Origin: a virus
Direction: 5' to 3' (one strand)
IMG/VR virus record: IMGVR_UViG_3300009152_000124
Span: 1-33,206 of that record
Length of the DNA: 33,206 bases
The position numbers and the translations under genes are program-made. Positions 21,724 to 29,110 of this stretch are shown here, piece by piece. Under the pieces are notes generated by a model, which was not told the origin of the DNA, made no database searches, and saw nothing but the letters and a program-made list of their open reading frames with translations. Every line of letters starts with the position of its first letter. Positions within the stretch are counted from its first letter, which is position 1.

Positions 21724-21969
21724 AAGTGGTTTGTTTTCTTTGATCTTGGCTTCAAACAAACGCAAAACCATTTCGCGGAACAACAGGCGGTTTTGGCCTT
21801 GTTTGTAGGCGTTGTACACGTGGCTGTCCTCCATGTCCTTGATGGCTATTTCACGCCCATCCTTTGTTGTCCAAATCTCTGTGCGGAAGTTGCGTCTTGC
21901 TTCGCGCTCTTCCCATGCTCGCTCGGCAAGGGCGATGTCGCCAGCCATCTCATCGTAGTATTCGCTCAT
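21703..21969 (-). CDS. Hypothetical acidic protein, 88 aa
   Basis: Starts MSEYYDEMAGDIALAERAWE after AAGGGGAA. It has an acidic N-terminal helix, then IWTTKDGREIAIKDMEDSH (39-57), a short beta-like unit, and a helical tail. IWTTKDGREIAIKDM is typical of small phage proteins of unknown function. The gene's last codons lie over operator site A. Confidence 0.7.
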   Translation of the reverse strand: MSEYYDEMAGDIALAERAWEEREARRNFRTEIWTTKDGREIAIKDMEDSHVYNAYKQGQNRLLFREMVLRLFEAKIKENKPLLNSVLR

Positions 21970-21983
21970 GTTTTTCCCCTTTT

Positions 21984-22835
21984 TTATGCCGCGATCAACT
22001 CTTCGATCTCTACCACGTTGGACTTCAACTTGGCAAACTCGTCGGCCAGCGTCCACAGGGCACGGTTCAGCTTGACGTTCTCGTTCACGCCAGCCACGCC
22101 ACGGGTAGTCATGCGACGACCACGGGCGGTGCGGCCAGCCACGCCACCCTTGATCATGTTCTCCTGCACACGGTTGAATGTCGTCCACAGGTCAGGCTTC
22201 ACATCTTGGTGGCGGTTTGCGCAGAGCAGGTTCTCTGCATCAACAGGCGGCTTGTCACCGTCCCAGCGCAGTTGCAGGGCGGCATTGGCAAACACCGTTG
22301 CCTCTGCTGGGGCCAGCGTGATGGACTTGTAGGTGTCGATGCGGCTCATGATTTGTTCGGTGTTCTCCAACACTCGGGTTGCGCCCTCGATTACGTTATC
22401 CACGACGTTGCCATGATGGCGCACACGGATGTCGCTGAAGATGTCGCCAGCGATCAGGCCGTTGGAGCACACAAAGCGGAACACACCCGACAGCAGTTGG
22501 TAGCTGGATGAACCGTCGTGGCTGTTGACCAACACGATCTCTGGCACTTCGTCGCCCATCAGGCTGGAGGCGTGACGCATGCGCACCATGTGCTTGGTGT
22601 GGTCGCGCTTGGTAATGTCACGCACCTTGGTCTGGCGCACTTCAAAGGGCTGAAAGCCCTCAACGCGCAGGGCGTCGATCACCTTGATGGTGGGAATGAA
22701 TGTGTACTTCTCGCCACGACTGCTGTGGGCCTCGTCAGCCAACACGCTGGGGGCGTAGCGGGCAATAAGGTCGTTGGACAACTCGGTTTGTGAGCGGAAG
22801 GCGGTTTGGTTGGAGTTACGAGCAAAACGGTACAT
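21984..22835 (-). CDS. DUF932/YubP-like phage protein, 283 aa
   Basis: Begins MYRFARNSNQTAFRSQTELS after AAAGGAAA. It contains KYTFIPTIKVIDAL, GFQPFEVRQTKVRD, MRHA, PEIVLVNSHDGSSSYQLLSG and FRFVCSNGLI, a run typical of the DUF932 family found on plasmids and phages. The C-terminal half is helical. Its biochemical role is not established; it is commonly found near recombination or antirestriction genes. Here it follows the nuclease group and the 91-residue gene after module B. Confidence 0.85.
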   Translation of the reverse strand: MYRFARNSNQTAFRSQTELSNDLIARYAPSVLADEAHSSRGEKYTFIPTIKVIDALRVEGFQPFEVRQTKVRDITKRDHTKHMVRMRHASSLMGDEVPEIVLVNSHDGSSSYQLLSGVFRFVCSNGLIAGDIFSDIRVRHHGNVVDNVIEGATRVLENTEQIMSRIDTYKSITLAPAEATVFANAALQLRWDGDKPPVDAENLLCANRHQDVKPDLWTTFNRVQENMIKGGVAGRTARGRRMTTRGVAGVNENVKLNRALWTLADEFAKLKSNVVEIEELIAA

Positions 22836-22860
22836 GATGATTTCCTTTGAAGTTGACTGA

Positions 22861-23136
22861 TTAGCGTGAGGTGACTTTGACAGAGAACACAGCGGTAGTG
22901 CTGGTGTACTTGGCGACGACATCGTCGGTGATTCCGAGATCAGCAAACAGCTTCTTGGTGTCAACAGACTTGCGGTTTGCTTCAATGTAGGTGGCCTTGA
23001 AGAACATACCTTCGACGGTTTGGCCGCCGTCTTTGATGCTGTCCTTGATGGCGTCAGCTTGTTTGGTCAACTCAGCAATTTGAGCCAACAGGTTGCCAAG
23101 GTGGTCGACTTGGGAGAGGGGCAGATCGTTTTTCAT
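22861..23136 (-). CDS. Hypothetical protein, 91 aa, upstream of DUF932 gene
   Basis: MKNDLPLSQVDHLGNLLAQI is a helical N-terminus, then a central Lys/Asp-rich helix, then FKATYIEANRKSVDTKKLFA (45-64) and a C-terminal strand VFSVKVTSR. YIEANRKSVDTKKL resembles a widespread phage family of unknown function. It is the first gene after module B and probably in one transcript with the DUF932 gene. Confidence 0.75.
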   Translation of the reverse strand: MKNDLPLSQVDHLGNLLAQIAELTKQADAIKDSIKDGGQTVEGMFFKATYIEANRKSVDTKKLFADLGITDDVVAKYTSTTAVFSVKVTSR

Positions 23137-23148
23137 TTCAGTGTCTTT

Positions 23149-23195
23149 CAGTTACCCTGCGTATTGCAGTGACGCTATCTTAATTCAAAATTAAG
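23149..23195 (-). promoter_or_regulatory. Regulatory module copy B
   Basis: A 47-base near-copy of 21676-21723, just before 22861-23136 in an 89-base intergenic gap. It holds a perfect dyad CTTAATT-CAA-AATTAAG (23179-23195) and the CTGC-N5-GCAG hairpin with a different loop. A possible weak -35/-10 pair (TTGCGC, TAAGAT) would put the dyad in the spacer. Probably a repressible promoter. Confidence 0.6.
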
Positions 23196-23225
23196 ATCAT
23201 GCGCAAGCCCCCCAAATAATGTCCC

Positions 23226-23504
23226 TCAACTTTTGTTGGTTATTATCAATTTCAGGGTGTCGGCAAGGATGTCCAACTCATCTACGCCGTGGCGTTTGAA
23301 GTCGTCCCTCGTCCCGTGCCAGCCCTTGGAGCCCGTATGGTGGGCAGGGCACAGGGGGATCACAAGCCAATTGCTTTGGCGTTGCGCCATACCAACACCC
23401 TCCCGTGGGTGATGCAGGTGGGCAGGGGTCTCCCCGTACCCCATGCGCCTGCACATGCCGCACCCAAGCTCGGCCACGGCATTCATCCACTCCTTCTCGG
23501 TCAC
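23226..23504 (-). CDS. Ref-like HNH nuclease, 92 aa
   Basis: A GTG start overlaps the previous stop (GTGA). CGMC (15-18), HLHHP (29-33), LCPAHH (51-56) and a following WHGTRDDFKRHG give a metal-binding His/Cys set like the P1 Ref/NinG-type group of HNH proteins. Its Cys pairs suggest a zinc site, and the His residues the catalytic site. Such proteins enhance recombination in other phages. Next to RusA and helicase genes, a recombination or repair role is likely. Confidence 0.75.
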   Translation of the reverse strand: MTEKEWMNAVAELGCGMCRRMGYGETPAHLHHPREGVGMAQRQSNWLVIPLCPAHHTGSKGWHGTRDDFKRHGVDELDILADTLKLIITNKS

Positions 23505-23842
23505 AGCGTCAGCTTCTCTACGGTGCGATTGGACGCCTCTTGGCTACGCCACACGTCCACCCTTGCCTGTGCGGCAATCAGCATCCACCGAAGCTTTTCT
23601 TCGGCCTCCACGGCCTGTTTGATCGCCAGCAGGTGCTTTCTGTAGTTGGGGTCGCTGTAGGCTTCGCGCTCTTGGGCGTTGACCGCCTCAAACCCGTGGT
23701 GCAGGGCCGTCTTGCAAAGCTCTGCCTTGATGGTCTTGCGAAGCTCCTCCATGTAGATGCGCTCGGCACGGGCTTGGGCGTACTCGCCCGACTTGGCAAT
23801 GATGTAATCAATGGCTTGGTTTGGGTCGATCATGTCGCTCAT
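23501..23842 (-). CDS. Hypothetical early protein, 113 aa
   Basis: A highly helical protein beginning MSDMIDPNQAIDYIIAKSGE. The end region AEEKLRWMLIAAQARVDVWR (80-99) followed by an SQEASNR segment is typical of a widespread phage family found beside recombination genes. Expected cytoplasmic and perhaps DNA-associated. It overlaps its neighbours by four bases on both sides. No catalytic motif visible. Confidence 0.75.
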   Translation of the reverse strand: MSDMIDPNQAIDYIIAKSGEYAQARAERIYMEELRKTIKAELCKTALHHGFEAVNAQEREAYSDPNYRKHLLAIKQAVEAEEKLRWMLIAAQARVDVWRSQEASNRTVEKLTL

Positions 23843-24240
23843 ACAACCCCCACGCTTCCATCGCGGTAGACCAAGCGATTGTTGAATCGGCTTGGCAACC
23901 GCAAGAACTGTTCTGCGTTTGGACGCACTGGGGCCCTTGCAAGCTCAGCACCGTCGTAGTGTGTCTTCACGAGGTACGCGCCAGCAGTTTCCTGCGGCTT
24001 GCGCATTTTCATTCTCCCCAGTTCGCTCAAGTAATCTTCACCGCTTTTGGTGATGCTGTACATCTTGTTTTTGATGGCAACTCTTCCATCACTCAACATC
24101 GTTGCTATCACCCTGTTTTGGAAAAATGACATTGGCTTGTGAGTAACCTCATCCTTCCATTCTTCTGCGCTCATAATCTTTCTCGAAATTTTCTCAAGTG
24201 CTTTGTGGAACATTGACCCACGGGTATATGTGGACTTCAT
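23839..24240 (-). CDS. Hypothetical, possible winged-helix protein, 133 aa
   Basis: Residues 30-80 (VIATMLSDGRVAIKNKMYSI then TKSGEDYLSELG) resemble a winged helix-turn-helix unit that could bind DNA; this is a weak visual match. The C-terminus is basic and contains Arg-rich segments. GGAG lies nine bases before the start, and the start overlaps the RusA stop by ATGA. Could regulate or assist recombination. Confidence 0.6.
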   Translation of the reverse strand: MKSTYTRGSMFHKALEKISRKIMSAEEWKDEVTHKPMSFFQNRVIATMLSDGRVAIKNKMYSITKSGEDYLSELGRMKMRKPQETAGAYLVKTHYDGAELARAPVRPNAEQFLRLPSRFNNRLVYRDGSVGVV

Positions 24241-24650
24241 AACATCTCCAATTGGACAATTAAACTCCCCGGCTTCTCGCCAGAGACACGATAGATGGTG
24301 ATCGGTTGGAATCGCTTGTCATCAACAATCAATGCATCAGCAACCCCATCCAACCCCGCCTTTGATGCCGCCAAACAATTGTCAGCATCACGATGCCTCT
24401 TATCGGGCATTACATAAACCAAGGTCACGCGGATGTCTCCGTCCTTCCAAATAAATTCTTTGAGTTGTACCTTGGTCAAATAAAAACAATCCTCCTTGTA
24501 CTTGTGCTTGATCTTGTGCGTCGCCGCCCAATGCGTACCGTTCTTGCGGTTGGGAAACAACTCCGCAGGCGGGAACGGAAGCTTGATAGTCAGTGCATGG
24601 GGCTTGTATGCATCAAACAGTGCGGGCAATTGCTCAACTTGGAACATCAT
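24237..24650 (-). CDS. rusA: RusA-like Holliday-junction resolvase
   Basis: 137 residues. The catalytic acidic cluster is visible: RDADN (87-91), LDG (100-102) and VDD (109-111), as in RusA endonucleases that cut Holliday junctions as dimers. An N-terminal LPFPPAELFPNRKNGTHW region, the usual substrate-facing beta part, precedes it. Length is near the 120 of E. coli RusA. Its neighbours are helicase and recombination genes. It starts at tandem ATG codons after GGAG. Confidence 0.88.
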   Translation of the reverse strand: MMFQVEQLPALFDAYKPHALTIKLPFPPAELFPNRKNGTHWAATHKIKHKYKEDCFYLTKVQLKEFIWKDGDIRVTLVYVMPDKRHRDADNCLAASKAGLDGVADALIVDDKRFQPITIYRVSGEKPGSLIVQLEML

Positions 24651-24825
24651 TTTTTTTCAACTCCTCCATGCGTTTTTTGACCCGTATGCCCAAATCGGCA
24701 TACATCTTGTCTTCCTTCTGAAGCGCGGACACCCTGTGCCTTGCGTAATCAATCCAGCCCTTTTGAAGAGCCATGTACGCATAATGCTCGACCATTTGTG
24801 CAACATGCTCATCAGGGAATGGCAT
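24634..24825 (-). CDS. Small protein between helicase and RusA, 63 aa
   Basis: MPFPDEHVAQMVEHYAYMAL, mainly helical, with a Lys/Glu-rich end. A TGATG stop-start overlap with the helicase and GGAG about six bases before ATG support this start. No conserved motif seen. Being between helicase and resolvase suggests a partner in replication; this is inference. Confidence 0.7.
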   Translation of the reverse strand: MPFPDEHVAQMVEHYAYMALQKGWIDYARHRVSALQKEDKMYADLGIRVKKRMEELKKNDVPS

Positions 24826-25784
24826 CAAAACTCCGTGTAAAACTTCATTGGTTGGTCGCCCTCGTTACCGATGTACTGCTGGGCATCATTGTTGTACCAA
24901 AGCGCGATTGATGGCTCATGCTCACCATTGCGTTGCTTGCGGCACAGCAGTCGTGCGTCAGGTTCGGTCTTGTGGTTGGATCTGTCACCCTTGACCTTCA
25001 CATCGTCTTCCTTGCGCTTGTTGCGCCACACCAGCATGACGTTGTCCACCTGATCAGTGATCGAGCCTGAGCCCTTGTTGTCGTGCTTGTCAGGAACCTC
25101 GTTCTCATCCTTGGGCTTTCGCAGGTGGTGGACAAGATGAATGTGGCAAGAATAATCACGGGCAATCGCTGTGATGGTGTCAATAAAAAGCTTTTGACCG
25201 TTGTAGTCGTCCTCGCCCTTCACGCACTTCATCAGGCTATCAACGAAGATGTGCTTTATCTTCAACTCCGACGCGCAATACTTCACCATGCCAAGAACAG
25301 TCTCTGTATCAGCACTGCCCTGCTGGTCGTAGAACCATAACCACTTGCTGATCCAGCTTCCAAACTCGTCGTACATGTCCTTGAGAGTTGCAATGCCCTC
25401 GTCACCCTGAAACTCTTCGGCGTATGGGTTCATGCCAATGAACTGGCGTGACATGCGCTTGAGGGTCGTCAATGGCTTCATCTCAAAGCTGGCAATGCAG
25501 ACGCTTTGGTCTTGGCCAATCAGGCTCAAAGCAATCTGGCTTGTCAACAAGGACTTGCCATGACCGTTCTGGCCAGACCACAGTGTTACCTCACCCTCTC
25601 GGAAGTGAAACTGGGTCTTGGTCTTCTCCCACGGCAGGTAGATCAGCTTTTGAGTCGCGTTTTCAATCAACCCTGCCTTCAGGTCGTCAATCCATTGAGC
25701 CGCAGGCTTTACCTTGGCCGATGCGTCGGTCATCTCAAGGTAGTTGGCGAAATCAATATCGTCGGGTACAAAATTAAGATTCAT
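24825..25784 (-). CDS. DnaB/gp4-like replicative helicase, 319 aa
   Basis: A RecA-fold motor with Walker A SGQNGHGKS (70-78), Walker B HIFVDSL (178-184), and HLVHHLRKP (216-224), the sensor region of T7 gp4/Twinkle-type helicases. It lacks a primase domain and the DnaB N-terminal domain. FREGEVTLWSG begins the core. It would unwind the fork as a ring. The start at 25784 is used because it has the shortest overlap with the previous gene. Its neighbour 26130-26789 may load it onto origins. Confidence 0.85.
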   Translation of the reverse strand: MNLNFVPDDIDFANYLEMTDASAKVKPAAQWIDDLKAGLIENATQKLIYLPWEKTKTQFHFREGEVTLWSGQNGHGKSLLTSQIALSLIGQDQSVCIASFEMKPLTTLKRMSRQFIGMNPYAEEFQGDEGIATLKDMYDEFGSWISKWLWFYDQQGSADTETVLGMVKYCASELKIKHIFVDSLMKCVKGEDDYNGQKLFIDTITAIARDYSCHIHLVHHLRKPKDENEVPDKHDNKGSGSITDQVDNVMLVWRNKRKEDDVKVKGDRSNHKTEPDARLLCRKQRNGEHEPSIALWYNNDAQQYIGNEGDQPMKFYTEF

Positions 25785-26130
25785 AGCGGTGCTTGTCCTC
25801 GGTTGTCTTGTCAAATCCACTCTTGGTGAACATGCGGAAATAGTTTTCGTGGTCGTTTGGGTAGAAACAAGTTGATACCGTGGAAGCTCCAGCGGCCTTG
25901 CAAGCCTCAAAAAACGCCTTTGCGCGACCCTTTGTGCTGGCGGTGATGCAGACGTTCAGGTTGACCAGAAAACGCAAATCAGCCCGCTCAGGCACATCGT
26001 GATAAATGCAGATCTCGGGATAGTCACCCTCCTCCCACCATTTGCCCACGACCGGGAAGTCGGTCAGGAAGACCATTGTTGGCTTTCCGCCAGCAACACG
26101 GATGTCGATCAGTTGTTCGTGGCCCTTCAT
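25774..26130 (-). CDS. Hypothetical protein before helicase, 118 aa
   Basis: MKGHEQLIDIRVAGGKPTMV is followed by FLTDFPVVGKWWEEGDYPEI and LRFLVNLNVCITAS. This alpha/beta pattern is seen in phage genes near replication modules, but no activity is known. It begins with a TGATG overlap with the upstream gene. Could be a helicase partner or loader; this is inference. Confidence 0.7.
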   Translation of the reverse strand: MKGHEQLIDIRVAGGKPTMVFLTDFPVVGKWWEEGDYPEICIYHDVPERADLRFLVNLNVCITASTKGRAKAFFEACKAAGASTVSTCFYPNDHENYFRMFTKSGFDKTTEDKHRYES

Positions 26131-26789
26131 CAGATGTCTCCAGCAAAACGAGCCGCAGGGGCGGCGGTGATGGGGTTGTCCTTCAGCCAACTGACCTTGA
26201 ATGCCGCCCAGCCTCGCAGACAACACTCTTTAATGACCACATCCACGGGAAACCCAGATGCGTCAATCTCGCCTTGGATTTGTGACCATGCGGTTTCTGT
26301 GAGCGGTAGTTTCTTTGCTCTTCGAATAGCCAGCCAGTCATCCCAGATTTGTTGATCAACAGATGATGGACGAGCCACCTTGGTGGCGACTGTCTTCTTT
26401 TGGTTCTTGGTTATTGGTTCTTGGTTAGGGTTTGTTTTGGAAACCGTCTGGGTTTCTTCTGGGTTGGCTTTGGGTCTACCCCCAAGCCTTCCAACAGCCC
26501 GATTTCTCTCAACTTTCGCCTGATAAATCGAAATTGTTTCATCACATCGCTTTTGAAACCAAAAATCACCTTCCCTGTCATACATAAAAAACTCCTCCAA
26601 AACAGTCTGCACTGCGGAAATGTTTTTACCCATACGGATTCGTCTGGCAACCTCATGGGTTTTGTTTGGGATTGGTTTTTCTTGCGTGTAATACAAATCC
26701 AAAAGACGGCGATAAGCCAAATCTTCTTCATTGCTTAAATGGGCGGTGTCGTGAATATAGTCACTAACGTGAAAAGAATAGTAGTGCAT
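26130..26789 (-). CDS. DUF1376 replication-type protein, 219 aa
   Basis: The N-terminal domain (1-90) MHYYSFHVSDYIHDTAHLSN, EEDLAYRRLLDLYYTQEKPI and RRIRM is characteristic of DUF1376, a DnaT/O-like winged-helix domain found in phage replication proteins. A disordered Pro/Thr/Asn linker (about 110-140) leads to a C-terminal helical domain with VDQQIWDDWLAIRRAKKLPL and LRGWAAFKVSWLKDN, which resembles helicase-loader ends. The start at 26789 has AAGGAAAAC. It probably binds the origin and recruits the helicase at 24825-25784. Confidence 0.82.
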   Translation of the reverse strand: MHYYSFHVSDYIHDTAHLSNEEDLAYRRLLDLYYTQEKPIPNKTHEVARRIRMGKNISAVQTVLEEFFMYDREGDFWFQKRCDETISIYQAKVERNRAVGRLGGRPKANPEETQTVSKTNPNQEPITKNQKKTVATKVARPSSVDQQIWDDWLAIRRAKKLPLTETAWSQIQGEIDASGFPVDVVIKECCLRGWAAFKVSWLKDNPITAAPAARFAGDI

Positions 26790-26831
26790 GTTTTCCTTCG
26801 CTGTCCTCCACTGACAAAGAAACAATCGGCA

Positions 26832-26873
26832 GGCGGGGAGGCTCGCTTTTCGGTGGGTTCATGACTCCCCACC
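26832..26873 (-). promoter_or_regulatory. Leader with alternative hairpins before DUF1376 gene
   Basis: On the minus strand GGTGGG (26868-26873) can pair with CCCACC (26852-26857). Alternatively, the longer GGTGGGGAG (26865-26873) can pair with CTCCCCGCC (26832-26840, one mismatch). The two hairpins share one strand and exclude each other. No T-tract follows. It could switch expression of the DUF1376 operon. Confidence 0.4.
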
Positions 26874-26893
26874 TAGCCGTGTTTCAAAACATC

Positions 26894-27106
26894 TTACAAC
26901 AAAAAAATATCAGGACGCAAGCTTTCTTTTTTGACCAACCCCTGAGTTGCCGCTTCAATCTTCTTTGCCAACTGCGGGGATGGGCGCTTACGGGCGTGGA
27001 TGAGCAGTGACAACCACGTCGGCGTGATGCCCAGAAAAGCCGCCATTTCGTTCACAGCGCCCGATGGCTCAGTCCTGAAGTATTCTTTGAGTGTCAAGTT
27101 TTCCAT
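26894..27106 (-). CDS. Cro/YdaS-like small repressor, 70 aa
   Basis: Residues 16-50 form a helix-turn-helix with AAFLGITPTWLSLLIHARKR, then QLAKKIEAATQGLV, ending in the LRPDIF motif typical of YdaS/Cro-type phage regulators. It would bind operator DNA as a dimer. No ribosome-binding site precedes the ATG, and the -10 box TATACT ends only eight bases before it, so the transcript is almost leaderless, as for lambda cI. An operator-like dyad (27122-27138) lies in its promoter spacer, suggesting autoregulation. Confidence 0.85.
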   Translation of the reverse strand: MENLTLKEYFRTEPSGAVNEMAAFLGITPTWLSLLIHARKRPSPQLAKKIEAATQGLVKKESLRPDIFLL

Positions 27107-27114
27107 TTTGGTGG

Positions 27115-27143
27115 AGTATACCTTAATTGTGAATTAACAAAAA
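27115..27143 (-). promoter_or_regulatory. Promoter of the Cro-like repressor
   Basis: Minus-strand TATACT (27115-27120), 17-base spacer, and a weak -35 TTTTTG (27138-27143). Expected start about 7 bases below the -10, at the edge of the ATG. The dyad 27122-27138 fills the spacer, so repressor binding would block polymerase. Confidence 0.6.
27122..27138. promoter_or_regulatory. Operator-like dyad in early control region
   Basis: CTTAATT-GTG-AATTAAC, a palindrome with 6-bp arms, related to sites at 23179-23195 and 21707-21723 (CTTAA...TTAAG). Likely bound by the Cro-like protein; the binding protein is inferred. Confidence 0.6.
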
Positions 27144-27155
27144 AACCACAAAATC

Positions 27156-27185
27156 TTTACTCCAAGTTAAATTCTGTGCCATAAT
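27156..27185 (+). promoter_or_regulatory. Rightward early promoter
   Basis: TTTACT (27156-27161), an 18-base spacer, and CATAAT (27180-27185), a fair sigma70 match. It would transcribe 27225-29499. The spacer has a TTAAATTCTGTG stretch similar to operator A, perhaps a half-site. Confidence 0.6.
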
Positions 27186-27224
27186 CCAAGCACACCGATG
27201 TTGGTGTTTTACAAGAAAGAGCCC

Positions 27225-27371
27225 ATGAAAACCACCCAAGAGTCTGTTGACTACGCCTGCTCAGTCGAGCGATACACCCCAAAAACCACGATTGCTGATG
27301 CTGTCCTCTACGCCGTAGTGGCTGTGGCGGCTGTTGTTGTTTTTTTGGATGTGTTCGTATGGAGGGCATGA
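27225..27371 (+). CDS. 48-residue membrane-span protein
   Basis: MKTTQESVDYACSVERYTPK, a polar N-terminus, precedes a hydrophobic run of Ala/Val residues (about 25-46) that would span the membrane, ending WRA. First gene of the rightward early operon. Purine-rich AAGAAAGAG precedes the start. Could be a small superinfection or membrane modulator; function unknown. Confidence 0.65.
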   Translation: MKTTQESVDYACSVERYTPKTTIADAVLYAVVAVAAVVVFLDVFVWRA

Positions 27372-27493
27372 CCGACCAAGAATATCAGGATTGGCTTGCC
27401 GACCCTGAAGCCCAAGCGGAGTACCTGCTGTGGGCATTAACCCAAGAACTTTCACAAACCTTACAGAAAGAAAACTATGAGCTTTATTGTTGA
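27368..27493 (+). CDS. 41-residue acidic helical protein
   Basis: MTDQEYQDWLADPEAQAEYL, then LWALTQELSQTLQKENYELY and a final Cys. It starts in an ATGA overlap with the upstream gene, with GGAGG just before ATG, and overlaps the SSB-like gene by 17 bases. It is acidic and helical, small enough to be an inhibitor or adaptor peptide. No family recognised. Confidence 0.65.
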   Translation: MTDQEYQDWLADPEAQAEYLLWALTQELSQTLQKENYELYC

Positions 27494-28127
27494 ATCATCT
27501 GGCGACGACTTTATTCCAGTACCCGCTGGCTCCCACCTTGGTCGGTGCTACCGCATCATTGACTTGGGCACACAAAAGACCGAGTACATGGGCGAGACCA
27601 AGTTCCTGCGCAAGGTTATGTTTGCTTGGGAACTGCACGGCGAAGACGAGGCAGGCAAGCCGCTGGTCACCGCCGATGGCAAGCCAATGGCAATCTTCAA
27701 AAACTACACCCTGTCACTCAATGAAAAAGCAAACTTGCGCCTTGACCTCCAAGCTTGGCGAGGAAAGCCCTTCACAGACGAAGAGGGCCGACGTTTTGAC
27801 ATCTCCGCCGTACTTGGGCACTGGTGCATGCTTAACGTTATCCACCGCCCCGGCAAAGAAGGCAAGATCTTCGCCAACGTCTCTGGCATATCTCCTGTCC
27901 CCGCGCTCGTAAAGAAGGCTGGCCTGCCAGATGGCGTCAACACTGTGCAGATGTTTCGCTTGGCAGACCCTGACCACGAAATGTTTGAGACCTTCAGCAA
28001 GGGCCTTAAAGCCAAGATTGAAGCTTCCCCTGAGTGGAGGGCATTCAGCACCGAAAAGGCCCCCGCAAAGGCGTCTGCAAAGCCTTCCAGTGGGTTTGAT
28101 GACATTGATAGTGACGTGCCCTTCTGA
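27477..28127 (+). CDS. SSB-like protein, 216 aa
   Basis: MSFIVESSGDDFIPVPAGSH leads into an extended beta-rich region compatible with an OB fold (residues about 15-135). The protein ends in a Lys/Pro/Ala linker and an acidic GFDDIDSDVPF tip, matching the DD-x-x-PF tail by which SSB proteins recruit partners. It would coat single-stranded DNA. The partner exonuclease gene lies two genes downstream in the same operon. OB fold assignment is by eye; the acidic tip is the best evidence. Confidence 0.7.
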   Translation: MSFIVESSGDDFIPVPAGSHLGRCYRIIDLGTQKTEYMGETKFLRKVMFAWELHGEDEAGKPLVTADGKPMAIFKNYTLSLNEKANLRLDLQAWRGKPFTDEEGRRFDISAVLGHWCMLNVIHRPGKEGKIFANVSGISPVPALVKKAGLPDGVNTVQMFRLADPDHEMFETFSKGLKAKIEASPEWRAFSTEKAPAKASAKPSSGFDDIDSDVPF

Positions 28128-28137
28128 GGATAAAGAC

Positions 28138-28341
28138 ATGACAGCCAAAAAATCCATAACCAAGTTTCCGCGCACCCAAAACGCTGAAAAGCAAGACAGC
28201 TTTGCTATCGGTGTGTCTGCACCCCATTACTGGATGATCACCGCAATGGCAAAGACTCAAAACTTCAGCCGCACTCAGGCGCTTGAGGGCATCATTGAGC
28301 ATTACATCCACACGGTCTTGGCAAAGGGCGGGACGAAATGA
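28138..28341 (+). CDS. Small unknown protein, 67 aa
   Basis: MTAKKSITKFPRTQNAEKQD, a basic disordered N-terminus, then a helical domain with FAIGVSAPHYWMITAMAK and a basic end. It starts after GAGG and is coupled to the exonuclease by an ATGA overlap. Could be an SSB or exonuclease cofactor, or a small DNA-binding protein. The longer upstream reading in this frame lacks a ribosome-binding site. Confidence 0.7.
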   Translation: MTAKKSITKFPRTQNAEKQDSFAIGVSAPHYWMITAMAKTQNFSRTQALEGIIEHYIHTVLAKGGTK

Positions 28342-29108
28342 CCAGCATCATTGCACGAGCCAGCGAGTCCCAGCACTGGTACGACCAGTCTGGACGACCC
28401 ATGTACACCGTGAAGGCCAAGGATGGCACAGACCGTCCCACGACCCTCAGAGACGCCCGTAAGCACGGGTATCTGCCCTCGGTGACCACCATCATGAGCG
28501 TGATGGCAAAGCCCGGCCTTGAGACGTGGAAGATGAACCAAATGATGATGGCCGCATTGACCCTCCCACGGGCCGATGGAGAGCCAGAGGATCAGTTCAT
28601 CTCCCGCATCCAGAAGGACGCCAAGGAGCAGACCAAGCAGGCGGCAGAGCGCGGCACAGCCGTCCACGAGTCGCTTGAGAAGTTCTACAGCGGAATAATG
28701 ACCGCAACCCATGCCGAGCATCAGGTGGGTGTCGATCAGGCCGTCAGAGCCCATTTTGGCGATCCTGAGTGGCATACCGAGACCGCCTTTGCATCCAAGT
28801 ACGGGTACGGTGGAAAGATCGACCTGTACTCCAAGGATGGCGATGGAATCATGCTGGACTTCAAGACCAAGGAGTTCACCAAGGGCGAGGACATTGTCCT
28901 GTACGACGAGTTGCCCATGCAGTTGGTGGCATACGCCAAGGGGCTGAAGATCCCGAACGCAAGATGCGCCAATGTGTTTGTGTCGGTCACCCAGCCCGGC
29001 CTCGTTCACATCAAGGAGTGGAGCCGCGAGGAGCTTGATCGGGCGTGGAAGATGTTTGATGCACTGCTCGTGTTTTGGTACGCAAAAACTGGACTGGATA
29101 AGGATTGA
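28338..29108 (+). CDS. PD-(D/E)XK exonuclease, RecB/Cas4-like, 256 aa
   Basis: RGTAVHESLEKFY (105-117) carries the N-terminal His. GGKIDLYS supplies D162. LDFKTK (173-178) is the D-x-K catalytic core, and MQLVAYA (194-200) the Q-x-x-x-Y motif of RecB/Cas4-like nucleases. It would degrade DNA ends during recombination or repair. It follows the SSB-like gene, as in two-component phage systems, although no annealing protein is seen in the window. Confidence 0.88.
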   Translation: MTSIIARASESQHWYDQSGRPMYTVKAKDGTDRPTTLRDARKHGYLPSVTTIMSVMAKPGLETWKMNQMMMAALTLPRADGEPEDQFISRIQKDAKEQTKQAAERGTAVHESLEKFYSGIMTATHAEHQVGVDQAVRAHFGDPEWHTETAFASKYGYGGKIDLYSKDGDGIMLDFKTKEFTKGEDIVLYDELPMQLVAYAKGLKIPNARCANVFVSVTQPGLVHIKEWSREELDRAWKMFDALLVFWYAKTGLDKD

Positions 29109-29110
29109 TC

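Noticed and set aside
24826-24828. TTG start for the 63-residue gene
   Set aside because: The ATG one codon later overlaps the helicase stop (TGATG) with good spacing from GGAG.
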